DNA of 53,955 nucleotides, taken from contig JBEDUI010000172.1 of the NCBI GenBank assembly GCA_040414495.1, positions 1 through 53,955 on the forward strand, given 5' to 3'. The translations under genes were made by a program, and so were the position numbers. Positions 34,593-43,454 of this stretch are shown piece after piece (within the stretch, counting starts at the first letter, position 1; each line of letters opens with the position of its first letter). Below the pieces are notes generated by a model, which saw only the letters and a list, made by a program, of their open reading frames with translations, was not told the origin of the DNA and did not search any database. The stretch is from DATAVB01 sp040414495. Lineage in GTDB: Bacteria > Actinomycetota > Actinomycetes > Mycobacteriales > QHCD01.

Positions 34593-35459
34593 ATGACCGG
34601 TCACCCTCCGGCGGCCGGTGCCCCGCATTACCGACTACCTCGGCCCGACCGATGCGTCGTGATCGGCGTCCTCAACGTGACGCCGGATTCGTTCTCCGAC
34701 GGCGGCCGGTACGCCGACCGTGACGCCGCCATCGCCCACGGCGTGCAGATGATGGCCGAGGGCGCCGACCTCATCGACGTCGGCGGTGAATCGACCCGGC
34801 CCGGCGCCGAACGGGTCGCGGCGCAGGAGGAGATCCGCCGCGTGCTGCCGGTCGTCACCGAGCTCGCGGCCGAAGGCGTACCGCTCTCGGTCGACACCAG
34901 CCGCGCCGCCGTCGCGGCGCGCGCCATCGAGGCCGGCGCGGTGGTGATCAACGACGTGAGCGGCGGGCTGGCCGACCCGGATATGGCCGGAGTCGTGGCC
35001 GACGCGCGTATCCCGTGGATCCTGATGCACTGGCGCGGGCACAGCAAGGAAATGATCAAGCTGGCGCATTACAACGACGTCGTGACCGAGGTACGCGATG
35101 AGCTCAGTGCCCGCATCGACGACGCGTTGAGCGCGGGGGTCGACGCCGGGCAGCTGGCCATCGATCCGGGTCTGGGATTCGCCAAGGTCGCCGAGCACGA
35201 CTGGGCCCTGCTGGCGCACCTGGATACGTTCACCGCGCTCGGTCTGCCGGTCCTGGTCGGCTCGTCGCGCAAGTCGTTCCTCGGCCGGCTGCTGGCCGAC
35301 CCCGACGGCAAGCCGCGGACCCCGGACCTGCGGGAGGACGCGACGACCGCGTTGACAATGTACGCGGCGATGAACGGCGCCTGGGGCGTCCGGACGCACC
35401 GGGTGCGTTCCAGCGTGGACGCAGCCCGGGTCGCCGCCGCGGTAAAGGCGGCGCAATGA
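34593..35459 (+). CDS. folP: Dihydropteroate synthase
   Basis: 288 residues from the ATG at 34593. It joins p-aminobenzoate to 6-hydroxymethyl-dihydropterin pyrophosphate and is the sulfonamide target. Signature motifs are GVLNVTPDSFSDGGRY, DVGGESTRPGAE, LSVDTSRAAVAARAIEAG, VINDVSGGLADPDM and VGSSRKSFLGRLL, all conserved. The TIM barrel is complete. The stop overlaps folB by four bases (ATGA), showing translational coupling within the folate operon. Confidence 0.97.
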   Translation: MTGHPPAAGAPHYRLPRPDRCVVIGVLNVTPDSFSDGGRYADRDAAIAHGVQMMAEGADLIDVGGESTRPGAERVAAQEEIRRVLPVVTELAAEGVPLSVDTSRAAVAARAIEAGAVVINDVSGGLADPDMAGVVADARIPWILMHWRGHSKEMIKLAHYNDVVTEVRDELSARIDDALSAGVDAGQLAIDPGLGFAKVAEHDWALLAHLDTFTALGLPVLVGSSRKSFLGRLLADPDGKPRTPDLREDATTALTMYAAMNGAWGVRTHRVRSSVDAARVAAAVKAAQ

Positions 35460-35818
35460 CAGGACAGATCCGGCTCACCGGATTACGGGTCCGCGGGCAT
35501 CACGGCGTCTTCGAGCACGAGCGCCGCGACGGGCAGGACTTCGTGGTGGACGCGCTGCTGGAGCTGGACATCAGCCCGGCGGCCAAGTCCGACGACCTGG
35601 CCGACACGGTCGACTATGGCGCGCTGGCCGAAGGTCTGGCCGCCGTGGTCGAGGGCGAACCGTGCAACCTGATCGAGACGGTGGCCGACCGGCTGCTCGA
35701 CGTATGCCTGCGCGACCCCCGGGTGGCCCGGGCCGAGGTCACGCTGCACAAGCCGTCGGCGCCGATTCCCCGTACCTTCGCCGATGTCTCGGTGACCGTG
35801 GGGCGGGCCCGGCCATGA
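35456..35818 (+). CDS. folB: Dihydroneopterin aldolase
   Basis: 120 residues. It cleaves dihydroneopterin to 6-hydroxymethyl-dihydropterin and glycolaldehyde. The family motifs are LRVRGHHGVFEHERRDGQDF with the active-site Glu, TVDYGALAEGL and NLIETVADRLLDVCLRDP; the catalytic Lys is in VTLHKPSAPIP. It overlaps folP upstream and folK downstream by four bases each, so the three are translated together. Length is typical. Confidence 0.97.
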   Translation: MTGQIRLTGLRVRGHHGVFEHERRDGQDFVVDALLELDISPAAKSDDLADTVDYGALAEGLAAVVEGEPCNLIETVADRLLDVCLRDPRVARAEVTLHKPSAPIPRTFADVSVTVGRARP

Positions 35819-36294
35819 CCCGGACCGTACTGTCGATCGGCTCCAACCTCGGCGACCGGCTCGGCTACCTGCAGTCCACAGTGGACGATCTGCGGCCGGA
35901 CCTGAAAGCGATCTCGCCGGTCTACCAGACTCCGCCCTGGGGCGGGGTGGAGCAGGACGATTTCCTCAACGCCGTACTCATCGTCGACGCCGACGCGAAA
36001 CCGGCCGACTGGCTGCGCCGGGCCCATGCGCTGGAAACCGCCGCCGGGCGGGTCCGCGAGGTCCGCTGGGGACCGCGCACCCTCGACGTGGACATCGTGT
36101 CCGTCGACGATCTGCGCCAGGGCGACCCGGACCTCACCCTGCCGCACCCGCGGGCGCACGAACGCGCGTTCGTCCTTGCGCCCTGGGCAGATATCGAGCC
36201 CGACGCCATCCTGCCGGGGTACGGTCCGATACGTGATCTGTTGCGGCAGCTGGATGTCACCGGTATCACGCGCACCGGATTGGAGCTGATCTGA
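35815..36294 (+). CDS. folK: HPPK, 6-hydroxymethyl-dihydropterin pyrophosphokinase
   Basis: 159 residues from the ATG at 35815. It transfers pyrophosphate from ATP to hydroxymethyl-dihydropterin, making the FolP substrate. Motifs are LSIGSNLGDRLGYLQ, VYQTPPWGGVEQDDFLNAV, and the signature RWGPRTLDVDIVSVDD with the two metal-binding Asp residues; LPHPRAHERAFVLAPW closes the domain. The stop shares a base with the DUF3180 start (TGATG). The folate operon therefore continues into that gene. Confidence 0.97.
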   Translation: MTRTVLSIGSNLGDRLGYLQSTVDDLRPDLKAISPVYQTPPWGGVEQDDFLNAVLIVDADAKPADWLRRAHALETAAGRVREVRWGPRTLDVDIVSVDDLRQGDPDLTLPHPRAHERAFVLAPWADIEPDAILPGYGPIRDLLRQLDVTGITRTGLELI

Positions 36295-36788
36295 TGCGCG
36301 CCACCCGGGTACGAGACCTGCTGCTGTTCATCGTCGGCGCGGGCATCATCAGCTGGCTTCTGGTTAGCAACTTTTACGGCAACATGCCGCGGCTGAGCTG
36401 GTTCGTCCCGGTTTCGTTGCCGGTGCTGGCCGTGGCCGAGGCGGTCAGCGGCCTGCAGCTGCGGGCCCGGATTCAACGTCGTCGCGGTGCCCGGTTGCTC
36501 GACCCGTTGGTGGCCGCCCGCAGCGTCGCGTTGGCCAAGGCGAGCGCGATCGTCGGTGCGGTGATGTTCGGCGCCTGGGCCGGGCTGCTCGGGTACGTCG
36601 TGCCGAATCGGGACACGATTTCGGCGGCCCGGGGCGACACCACGGTCGGCGTGGTCGGTCTGGTCGGCGCGGCCTGCCTGATCGCCGCCGCGCTGTTCCT
36701 GGAGTACTGCTGCCGGACGCCCAAACCGCCCGAGGACACGCACGAGGACGTGAAAAGCGGCCAGCAGAGCCGGAACGGCCGGAGCTAA
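36294..36788 (+). CDS. DUF3180 membrane protein
   Basis: 164 residues with four hydrophobic segments: LLLFIVGAGIISWLLVSNF, LSWFVPVSLPVLAVAEAVSG, ASAIVGAVMFGAWAGLLGYV and TVGVVGLVGAACLIAAALFL, then a charged tail. This is the small actinobacterial DUF3180 family, found after folK in many genomes (Rv3605c position). It is in the cytoplasmic membrane and its function is unknown. It is translationally coupled to folK and ends the operon; repeats fill the following 420 bp. Confidence 0.88.
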   Translation: MRATRVRDLLLFIVGAGIISWLLVSNFYGNMPRLSWFVPVSLPVLAVAEAVSGLQLRARIQRRRGARLLDPLVAARSVALAKASAIVGAVMFGAWAGLLGYVVPNRDTISAARGDTTVGVVGLVGAACLIAAALFLEYCCRTPKPPEDTHEDVKSGQQSRNGRS

Positions 36789-36952
36789 ACCGGGGCCGGG
36801 CGCCGAGTTGCGGTGCGCCCGCATCGTCGTCCGGCGGGCGCTTGTGGCGGCGCGCAGGCGCTTATTGTCCGGCTGGCCTTAGTTGCCAGTGCCCACGCGG
36901 TTGTTGTCTGGCAAGCCCTTTGTTGTCTGCGCGCAGCATCGGCCGACGAAAC

Positions 36953-37030
36953 CCTCATTGCAGCGAGCGTGACATCAGTGCGGATTTTGGGCTGTTGAAC
37001 TGCTCTGGTGTCACGTTCGCTGCAATGAGG
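36953..37030. repeat. Inverted element with GTCACGTTCGCTGCAATG arms
   Basis: 25-base arms, CCTCATTGCAGCGAGCGTGA plus CATCA and TGGTGTCACGTTCGCTGCAA plus TGAGG, with two mismatches and a 28-base loop. The core is the same as in the array at 12656-12974. It lies in the 421-bp gap between DUF3180 and the ABC ATPase gene and has MITE-like size, but no transposase is near. Confidence 0.85.
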
Positions 37031-37205
37031 TCGGAACGACCAGCGGGTCAGGACGAGCAATGGTGCCGGAACCAGCAGCGGGTCGGAACGCGCGGCGGGG
37101 TCGGAACGAGCAGCCGCCTAGAACGGCCCGCAGTCAGCAACCTAGGAACGGCCAGCACGCAACGGCCTAAGGACGGCCAGCATTCAGCCGGCCGCCGGAA
37201 CGGCC
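37031..37205. repeat. Degenerate GGAACGGCCAGC-type direct repeats
   Basis: About ten loosely related copies of a 12-20-base motif (GTCGGAACGACCAGC, GGTCGGAACGCGC, GGAACGGCCAGCACGC, GGACGGCCAGC, GGAACGGCCAACG) follow the inverted element up to the end of the minus-strand ATPase gene. No coding frame is convincing. It looks like a worn minisatellite. Confidence 0.6.
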
Positions 37206-37209
37206 AACG

Positions 37210-38361
37210 TTAGACCGCGCCGGCAGTCTCCGGCACCTCATCGTCGATCGACCGGCGCAGGGCCGCGTGCAGCGACTCGGGCGTCAGCACCCCGAGGAAG
37301 GTCGAGCCGTCCAACACCGCGACCCAGCCGGCGTCCTGCTGCAGCATCACCGAGAACGCGTTCTTCAACGTCGAGTCGGCCGGCACCCAGGCCCGCATCC
37401 GCCGTACCCGGTCCTGCACCATTCCGTCCCCGACGGCCCGCTCGGCCGAGAGCCAACCGCGCAGCTCGCCGCTGTCGGAGAGCACCACGGCCCACCGGGC
37501 ATCGGCCGTGGCCAGCGCTTCGCGGGCCCGGGCCAGCGAGTCGTCCAGGTGCACGACCGCGGGCTTTTCCAGGTCGTCGGGATCGATGTTGGTGACCGCG
37601 AGTCGCTTGAGGCCACGGTCGGCGCCGACGAAGTCGGCCACGAAGTCGTTGGCCGGGTTGCCCAGCACGCTGGCCGGATCGGCGTACTGCTCCAGATGAC
37701 CGCCCTGGGACAGTACGGCGATCCGATCGCCCAACCGGACCGCCTCTTCCACGTCGTGGGTGACGAAGACGATCGTTTTACGTACCTCTTCCTGCAGCCG
37801 CAGGAATTCGTTCTGTAGCCGATCCCGGGCGATCGGGTCGACGGCGCCGAACGGCTCGTCCATCAGCAGTACGGGCGGGTCGGCCGCCAACGCCCGGGCG
37901 ACGCCGACGCGTTGCTGCTGGCCACCGGAGAGCTGCGCCGGATAGCGCGTCCCGTACTTCGCCGGCTCCAGCCCGACCAGCTCCAGCAGCTCATTGCCGC
38001 GGGCCCGCGCCTTTTTCTTGTCCCAACCCAGCAGGCTCGGCACCGTCACCACGTTGTCCAGCACGGTCTGGTGCGGGAACAACCCGATCTGCTGGATCAC
38101 GTAGCCGATCCGCCGGCGCAACTGCACCGGGTCGACTGACGTGACGTCCTCGCCCTCCAGGAAGATCCGGCCACCCGACGGTTCGACCAGCCGGTTGATC
38201 ATCTTCATCGTCGTGGTCTTGCCGCACCCGGACGGGCCGATCAGCATGACCAGCTCTCCGGTCGGTATGTCCAGCGACAACTCGTGCACCGCGGTCGTGC
38301 CGTCGGCGTACCGCTTGCTCACGCCATCCAGCCGAATCGTCGGCTGCGCGGTAGCGTCCAT
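37210..38361 (-). CDS. ABC ATPase with CBS pair, glycine betaine/choline-type uptake
   Basis: 383 residues from the ATG at 38361; GGGAG lies eight bases upstream, and an ATG at 38367 is the alternative. The ATPase has Walker A GPSGCGKTTT, signature LSGGQQQRVGVARAL and Walker B VLLMDEPFGAVDP, with IQQIGLFPHQTV typical of OpuCA/ProV. The C-terminal 130 residues contain two CBS motifs (DARWAVVLSDSGELRGWLSA; DAGWVAVLDGSTFLGVLTPE) that sense ionic strength or nucleotides in this family. It energises the two permeases encoded divergently at 38366 and 39055 with the binding protein at 39919. The two divergent starts almost touch. Confidence 0.9.
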   Translation of the reverse strand: MDATAQPTIRLDGVSKRYADGTTAVHELSLDIPTGELVMLIGPSGCGKTTTMKMINRLVEPSGGRIFLEGEDVTSVDPVQLRRRIGYVIQQIGLFPHQTVLDNVVTVPSLLGWDKKKARARGNELLELVGLEPAKYGTRYPAQLSGGQQQRVGVARALAADPPVLLMDEPFGAVDPIARDRLQNEFLRLQEEVRKTIVFVTHDVEEAVRLGDRIAVLSQGGHLEQYADPASVLGNPANDFVADFVGADRGLKRLAVTNIDPDDLEKPAVVHLDDSLARAREALATADARWAVVLSDSGELRGWLSAERAVGDGMVQDRVRRMRAWVPADSTLKNAFSVMLQQDAGWVAVLDGSTFLGVLTPESLHAALRRSIDDEVPETAGAV

Positions 38362-38365
38362 CCCC

Positions 38366-39058
38366 ATGGCTCCCGTTCCGACGCCCGGCCTGTGCCCTCC
38401 AACATCGTGGTTCTGCGGTAAGTACATCACGGACCGCTCACACGACATCGAGCTTGCATTGCAAGAGCACGTGTCCCTTACGGTCAGTGCCGTCCTGATC
38501 GGCTTGGTTGTCGCCTTCGGGCTGGCGCTGCTGGCCCGCCGGTCGGGCTGGCTGGAAGGCCTGATCCTGGGCGGATCCACGATCCTCTACACGATCCCGT
38601 CGCTGGCCTTGTTAGCCATCCTGGTGCCGTTGATCGGGCTGGCGCAGGCCCGGCTGGCGGTGCTGGTCGGCCTGGTCCTGTATTCGCTGGTGATCCTGGT
38701 CCGGGCGTTCGTCACCGGATTACGCGGTGTGCCGGCCGATGCGGTCGAAGCCGCCCGCGGCATGGGCTTCGGGCCGGTGAAGTTGCTGTTCAAGGTCGAG
38801 TTGCCGTTGGCGCTGCCGACGATCATGGCCGGGTTGCGCGTGGCAACGGTCTCAACGGTGGCACTGGTCACGCTCGGCGTGGTGGTCGACCACGGTGGTC
38901 TGGGCAACCTGCTGGACGAGGCGTTCTCGAAGTCGTACCGGTTCGAGGCGTTGACCGCGGCCGTGCTGTGTGTGCTGCTCGCGATCGTCGCGGACCTGAT
39001 CATCCTGGCGATCGGCTATGTCCTGACCCCGTGGCGGCGGAAGGCGGCGGCCCGATGA
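38366..39058 (+). CDS. ABC permease, glycine betaine/choline-type (first)
   Basis: About 230 residues. The BPD-type permease loop is GVPADAVEAARGMGFGPVKL with LFKVELPLALPTIMAGLR, and around five to six helices are seen. The family normally opens with a short YxxDRxxxI segment, here KYITDRSHDIELALQEH, so the start is near 38366 (ATG, no Shine-Dalgarno); a GTG at 38471 would cut this segment off. An ATG at 38366 lies within five bases of the start of the divergent ATPase gene, which is unusual and leaves the start uncertain. It overlaps the second permease gene by four bases. Confidence 0.82.
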   Translation: MAPVPTPGLCPPTSWFCGKYITDRSHDIELALQEHVSLTVSAVLIGLVVAFGLALLARRSGWLEGLILGGSTILYTIPSLALLAILVPLIGLAQARLAVLVGLVLYSLVILVRAFVTGLRGVPADAVEAARGMGFGPVKLLFKVELPLALPTIMAGLRVATVSTVALVTLGVVVDHGGLGNLLDEAFSKSYRFEALTAAVLCVLLAIVADLIILAIGYVLTPWRRKAAAR

Positions 39059-39783
39059 GCATCTTCTCCAAGACCGGCAGCTGGCTCACCGACGGCGCCA
39101 ACTGGCAGGGCAGCACCGGAATCCCGCAACGCGTCGGGGATCACCTCGAGCTGACCGTGATCGCGGTCGCGGTGGCGATGGCCATCGCGATCCCGGTTGG
39201 GCTGTGGCTCGGGCATATCGGCCGCGGCGGCATTCTCGCGATCAACATTACGAACGTGGGTCGCGCCATCCCCACGTACGCCTTATTGGTGCTGCTTTTC
39301 GTAGCGATGGGTGTTTTCCATCGGAAGTTGGAGACGTTGATCGCGCTGGTCGCGTTCGCGTTGCCGCCGCTGCTGACGAATACGTACGTCGGGGTCCGCG
39401 AGGTCGATCCACGGGCGCGGGAGGCGGCGCAGGGCATGGGAATGACCGGCCCGCAGGTGTTGCGCCGGGTCGAAATCCCGTTGGCGATGCCGCTGATTCT
39501 GGACGGAATGCGTATTGCCGTGGTGCAGGTGGTGGCCACGACGACGGTGGCGGCGCTGATCGGGGTCGGCGGTCTGGGTCGGTTCGTGGTCGACGGGTTC
39601 AACAACAACGATCCGGGCGAATACACCGGCGGCGCGATCCTGGTTGCCGTGCTGGCATTGGTGTTCGAGGGCATCTTCGTGCTGTTGCAGCGACGGGTCG
39701 ATCCGGTCCGGCGGGCCCGCCGCGCGGGCGAGGCGCGCGGTGCGGTGACCGAGGTCAAGACGACCGCGGACGCCGTGCGCTAG
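39055..39783 (+). CDS. ABC permease, glycine betaine/choline-type (second)
   Basis: 242 residues from the ATG overlapping the first permease stop. The transport-complex loop is EVDPRAREAAQGMGMTGPQV followed by VEIPLAMPLILDGMRIAVVQ. Helices include LELTVIAVAVAMAIAIPVGL, LLVLLFVAMGVF and ATTTVAALIGVGGLGRFVV. It pairs with the first permease to form the membrane channel of an osmoprotectant importer of the OpuC/ProW type. The C-terminus is basic and cytoplasmic. The binding-protein gene begins 135 bases later. Confidence 0.9.
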   Translation: MSIFSKTGSWLTDGANWQGSTGIPQRVGDHLELTVIAVAVAMAIAIPVGLWLGHIGRGGILAINITNVGRAIPTYALLVLLFVAMGVFHRKLETLIALVAFALPPLLTNTYVGVREVDPRAREAAQGMGMTGPQVLRRVEIPLAMPLILDGMRIAVVQVVATTTVAALIGVGGLGRFVVDGFNNNDPGEYTGGAILVAVLALVFEGIFVLLQRRVDPVRRARRAGEARGAVTEVKTTADAVR

Positions 39784-39918
39784 TTGTTGATTACTGACCG
39801 GTTTGCGTTCTGCGGCAAGCTGGGGGACTGTATGGGCTCGCGGGTCAACGGAGCCCGCCAGGAGACGCGTGCCAGCGAGGCACGGGACACAAAGGGCGGG
39901 TGGAGGACAGTGCGGCAC

Positions 39919-40854
39919 ATGCGCGTACTTGTCGCTACCGCTGCTGCGGGCGCGATGCTCGCGGTGGCCGGTTGCGGTGGAACGGCCAGCGAGAACAGCG
40001 GCGGGGTCGACCGGAACAAGGGCACCAAAGGCAGCTTGACCATCGCTGACGCCGGATTCACCGAGAGCGAGATCGTCGCGAACATGTTCGCCGACGTGCT
40101 CAGCAAAGCCGGCTACAAAACCAAAGAAACCTCGGTGAAATCAACCGAGATCTCGCAGAGCGACCTGGAAAAGGGCGACGTAGCGGTGATTCCCGCGTAC
40201 GTCGCGACCTACGCCGACGAACTCAACACGCTCATCAACGGAGCGAAAGCGGCCTCGGTCGCCTCACCGGATCTGAACAAGAGCTACACCGAACTGCAGA
40301 CATTGGCCAAACAGCGTGGTCTGACGCCACTGAAGCCGGGCAAGGCCGTGGACCAGAACGCCTTTGCGGTCAGCAAGAAATTCGCCACCCAGCACAAACT
40401 GGAGACGCTCACAGACCTCGGCAAGCTGGGCACGCCGCTGAAGTTGGCCGCGGGACCGGAATGCAAAACGCGACCATTCTGCGTACCTGGCTTGAAGAAA
40501 ACGTACGGGATCAATATCTCCAGCATCGACCCGCTGGGCGTCGACACCGCGCAGAGTAAGCAGGCGGTTGCAAAGGGTGCCGATCAGTTGGCATTGGTGC
40601 TCACCACCGATGCGACCGTGAGTTCGGCCGGGCTGAAAGTCTTGACCGACGACAAGAAGCTGCAGAACGCGGATTATCTGGTGCCGATCGTCAACACCAA
40701 GAAGCTCAAGCCCGATATGGCAGCGGCATTGAACAAGTTGACCGCCACGCTCACAACGCAGGATCTGGCCCAACTCAATGCCAAAGTCGACGTGGGACAG
40801 CAGAAGCCGGGCGAGGTCGCGTCGGCGTATCTGAAGTCAAAGAATTTGCTGTAA
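39919..40854 (+). CDS. Glycine betaine/choline-type ABC substrate-binding lipoprotein
   Basis: 311 residues from the ATG at 39919; a GTG at 39910 lies only three bases after GGAGG. The N-terminus MRVLVATAAAGAMLAVAGC ends in a lipobox Cys, so the protein is membrane-anchored outside the cell. The mature part shows the OpuAC/ProX fold: LTIADAGFTESEIVANMFAD, KGDVAVIPAYVATYADEL and QLALVLTTDATV. It delivers a quaternary amine or a similar solute to the two permeases just upstream. The exact ligand is not certain from sequence, since the aromatic cage cannot be placed. Confidence 0.9.
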   Translation: MRVLVATAAAGAMLAVAGCGGTASENSGGVDRNKGTKGSLTIADAGFTESEIVANMFADVLSKAGYKTKETSVKSTEISQSDLEKGDVAVIPAYVATYADELNTLINGAKAASVASPDLNKSYTELQTLAKQRGLTPLKPGKAVDQNAFAVSKKFATQHKLETLTDLGKLGTPLKLAAGPECKTRPFCVPGLKKTYGINISSIDPLGVDTAQSKQAVAKGADQLALVLTTDATVSSAGLKVLTDDKKLQNADYLVPIVNTKKLKPDMAAALNKLTATLTTQDLAQLNAKVDVGQQKPGEVASAYLKSKNLL

Positions 40855-41004
40855 GCCGGCAGAAATTCACTGACGGTCTGGACAGCATCGGTACAAGCGG
40901 AAGATGATGGCCCTTTCCCGACCGTTGTGACCGGGCATCGGTGGATTTGGTATGTGGACGTAACCTTGGGCTACATGTCAGGTGGAGGCGGTGGAGCGGC
41001 CCCG

Positions 41005-42363
41005 ATGGGCGAAGACCACTATCCGCAAAAGCGTACGGCGGTTCGTGGCATCTGCCTGACCGCAGGAGCCGTTCTGGCGGTCGCCGCTGCGGCGGCGCTG
41101 ATCCTGACCGATGACCCGCGCTATCTCAAAGCGGCGGTCTTTGCCGCGGTGTGGGCGTGCGTGCTGGCGTTGCTGGCCAGCGGCCGGCCCCGTCGCGACG
41201 GCGAGATGTCCGAGGACCGCGAGGCCGAGTTGCGGCACACCTACCAGTTGGAGATCGACCGCGAGGTGGCCGCCCGCCGCGAATACGAGCTGCGGCTCGA
41301 GGTGTCGATGCGGCGCGAGTTGGAGAACGGCCTGCAGCAGGACCTCAGTGAGGTACGGGCGCAGCTCGGCTCGTTGCGTAAGGAACTGGCCGAGCGCTTG
41401 AACGGCGAGTTGCGGCTGGAACGGTTCGCGGTGCAGGCCGAATCGACCCGGCTTACCGGCGACCGGCAGGTGCTGGAGCAGCAGAGCGGCCGAATCGGCC
41501 TGGAGAGAAGCGAAAACGGCGCTCGCGCGTTGGAATCGGCGCAGAGTTATCGCGGTCCGGTAGATGGCGGCACTACGTCATTGCCGCGGCTGCTCGGCCC
41601 GGTCGAGGCCGAGTCGGCGGGCAACTCCTCGACTTCCCCGCCGGCGCGTCGGCCGTCGCCGACCCCCCGTCCGGTTGCGGCCGCCAGCGTGAGCGAGCCG
41701 GACCGGCGCGAGGACTCCGGCCAGGACCAGTCGGCTCGAGCGGCGGCCGAGGGCGGCGGTCCGGACCCGCTGTTCGGCCCGATGCCGGCCGGTATCGGTG
41801 TGGCGAGTGGCACCGGCAGCTGGCCCAGTGGCTTCAAAGGTCCGAACTTGGGCGGCGTCAACGGCCTCGGCTCCGGCGCATCGTCATCGACCGGCTCGTG
41901 GCCGGCGTTCGGGTCGACCAACAACTGGTCGGCCGGCGGCTACACCCCGGTGAGCAGCGGAACCGGCCGGTATACGGCGCTGGGCGGCGGGACGGGCCGG
42001 TACGCCCGGCCGAGCGGAACCGGTCGCTATCGCGCGCTTTCCGGCCCGCAGGTTCCATGGCCGGCCGATCCGTCGCTGAGCAGTGGCCCGACCGTCGCGG
42101 CCGGGGGCGCCTCGGTCGGCAGCGGCAATCAGTCCAGCGGCAGTCAGTCCGACGGATCCGCCTCCGCCGCCGAGCCGGCCCGTGCCGGCCGCCGCCATCG
42201 ACGCGCGGCCGAGAGCGAAACCGAACAGAATTCGGGCCAATTCGAGAGCCCGAATCAGCAGACGACCGGCGGAAACGAATCAACCGCCGGGCGGCGTCGT
42301 CGGCGTTACCGCGATGACAACGAGGACAACGACGTACTGTCCCGGATGCGCCAGCAGCGTTAA
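41005..42363 (+). CDS. DUF6779-type membrane protein with coiled coil and low-complexity tail
   Basis: 452 residues from the ATG at 41005, chosen because GGTGGAG lies eight bases upstream; ATG 40975 and GTG 40927 are alternatives. Two helices near the N-terminus (ICLTAGAVLAVAAAAALIL; AAVFAAVWACVLALLAS) anchor it. A charged heptad region follows (REAELRHTYQLEIDREVAAR to RLNGELRLERF). The rest is Ser/Gly/Pro-rich with SGTGRY repeats and ends in RRRRRYRDDNEDNDVLSRMR. The position matches Rv3604c in the conserved block (DUF3180 - this - DUF2520 - panC). Function unknown. Confidence 0.82.
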   Translation: MGEDHYPQKRTAVRGICLTAGAVLAVAAAAALILTDDPRYLKAAVFAAVWACVLALLASGRPRRDGEMSEDREAELRHTYQLEIDREVAARREYELRLEVSMRRELENGLQQDLSEVRAQLGSLRKELAERLNGELRLERFAVQAESTRLTGDRQVLEQQSGRIGLERSENGARALESAQSYRGPVDGGTTSLPRLLGPVEAESAGNSSTSPPARRPSPTPRPVAAASVSEPDRREDSGQDQSARAAAEGGGPDPLFGPMPAGIGVASGTGSWPSGFKGPNLGGVNGLGSGASSSTGSWPAFGSTNNWSAGGYTPVSSGTGRYTALGGGTGRYARPSGTGRYRALSGPQVPWPADPSLSSGPTVAAGGASVGSGNQSSGSQSDGSASAAEPARAGRRHRRAAESETEQNSGQFESPNQQTTGGNESTAGRRRRRYRDDNEDNDVLSRMRQQR

Positions 42364-42377
42364 TTACCAAAAACCAA

Positions 42378-42417
42378 AAATGCCCGGCCACCGCTTTCCA
42401 GCGGTGGCCGGGCATTT
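42378..42417. terminator. Bidirectional rho-independent terminator
   Basis: 18-bp perfect stem (AAATGCCCGGCCACCGCT / AGCGGTGGCCGGGCATTT) with a TTCC loop, flanked by A-rich sequence on the left and T-rich on the right. It lies between the convergent DUF6779 and aldo/keto reductase genes and can serve both. Confidence 0.92.
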
Positions 42418-42426
42418 CTCGCTTGG

Positions 42427-43293
42427 CTATATCGAGTTGATGAACGGCGAGCTGTAGTCGTCCACGCCCTCAAGGACCGAGGCTGCCTCGGCCGCGGTCA
42501 TATTCGCGCCCTCCCGCTCAGCGGTGAGGAACATGTTCAGCAGCCGTACGTCGCCGGCGCTGGGCACGCCCGTAATCGCCTCGTGCGAAAGCACCCAGGC
42601 GACCGACGCGGTGATCTTGTCCTGCTCGGTGAGCGGCTCGTACCAGGTCGAGTGAGTACGTTCCTCGGTCTGATAGTTGCGCCTGGCTCCGGACTTGATC
42701 GTGAAGAAACCCAGGTCGCGGCGGCGGATTTCCTCGGCCAGCGACAGGAAATCGCGGTAATAATCCTCGCGCTTGGACAAGGTGTAATTGATCGGCGTCA
42801 GCACCGTGTCGAAGTCGAAGCGACGCAGCGCCTCCAGATGCGTGGCCGGCGCCTCGTGGCCGTGCCCGGTGATGCCGATCGCCCGGACCAGACCCTCGTC
42901 GCGAGCCCGGATCGCCGCTTCGAGGGCACCACCGGCGCCGGTTACCTTGTCCAATTCGGCCAGGTCGCCGACCCCGTGCAGCTGGATGAGGTCGACGTGG
43001 TCGGTCTGCAGTCGCTGCAGCGAGGCGTTGATCTGTTCGTAGGCCGGACCCGCGTCCCGTTCACCGGTCTTGGTAGCCAGGAAGATCTGGTCCCGGATCC
43101 GCGACATCCACGGGCCGAGCCGCAGTTCGGCGTCGCCGTAGCTGGCCGCCACATCGAAGTGGTTGATCCCGCCGTCCAGGGCTTCCTGGATCGAACGGTC
43201 GGCGACATCCTGGGTTACCCGCGACAGCATCGCCGCGCCGTAAATGATGACCGAGCTCTGGTGCTCGAGCCGGCCGAGCCTGCGAGTGCGCAT
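42427..43293 (-). CDS. Aldo/keto reductase
   Basis: 288 residues. The catalytic tetrad is placed as Asp and Tyr in HFDVAASYGDAE, Lys in FLATKTGER and His in VDLIQLHGVGD. It is a TIM-barrel NADPH-dependent reductase of aldehydes, ketones or sugars. The C-terminal cofactor region (SHEAITGVPSAGDVRLLN) is shorter than in classic members, but is as found in the large actinobacterial subgroup. It is inserted between two conserved block genes (DUF6779 and DUF2520) in the opposite direction. Substrate unknown. Confidence 0.88.
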   Translation of the reverse strand: MRTRRLGRLEHQSSVIIYGAAMLSRVTQDVADRSIQEALDGGINHFDVAASYGDAELRLGPWMSRIRDQIFLATKTGERDAGPAYEQINASLQRLQTDHVDLIQLHGVGDLAELDKVTGAGGALEAAIRARDEGLVRAIGITGHGHEAPATHLEALRRFDFDTVLTPINYTLSKREDYYRDFLSLAEEIRRRDLGFFTIKSGARRNYQTEERTHSTWYEPLTEQDKITASVAWVLSHEAITGVPSAGDVRLLNMFLTAEREGANMTAAEAASVLEGVDDYSSPFINSI

Positions 43294-43454
43294 TCGGCGT
43301 TCCTCTCGTCGTGAATCTCTATTCTGTCCGGAGTGGGCGTCGATACGCGAGCCCGAATGCTGTCTTTGCCGCCACCCCGCGCCTCGCGTCGGGCGGTAGC
43401 CTCGACGGTCGATGCAATCGTGGACGGCACGGGTTAAGAGCAGGAGGCCAGGCG

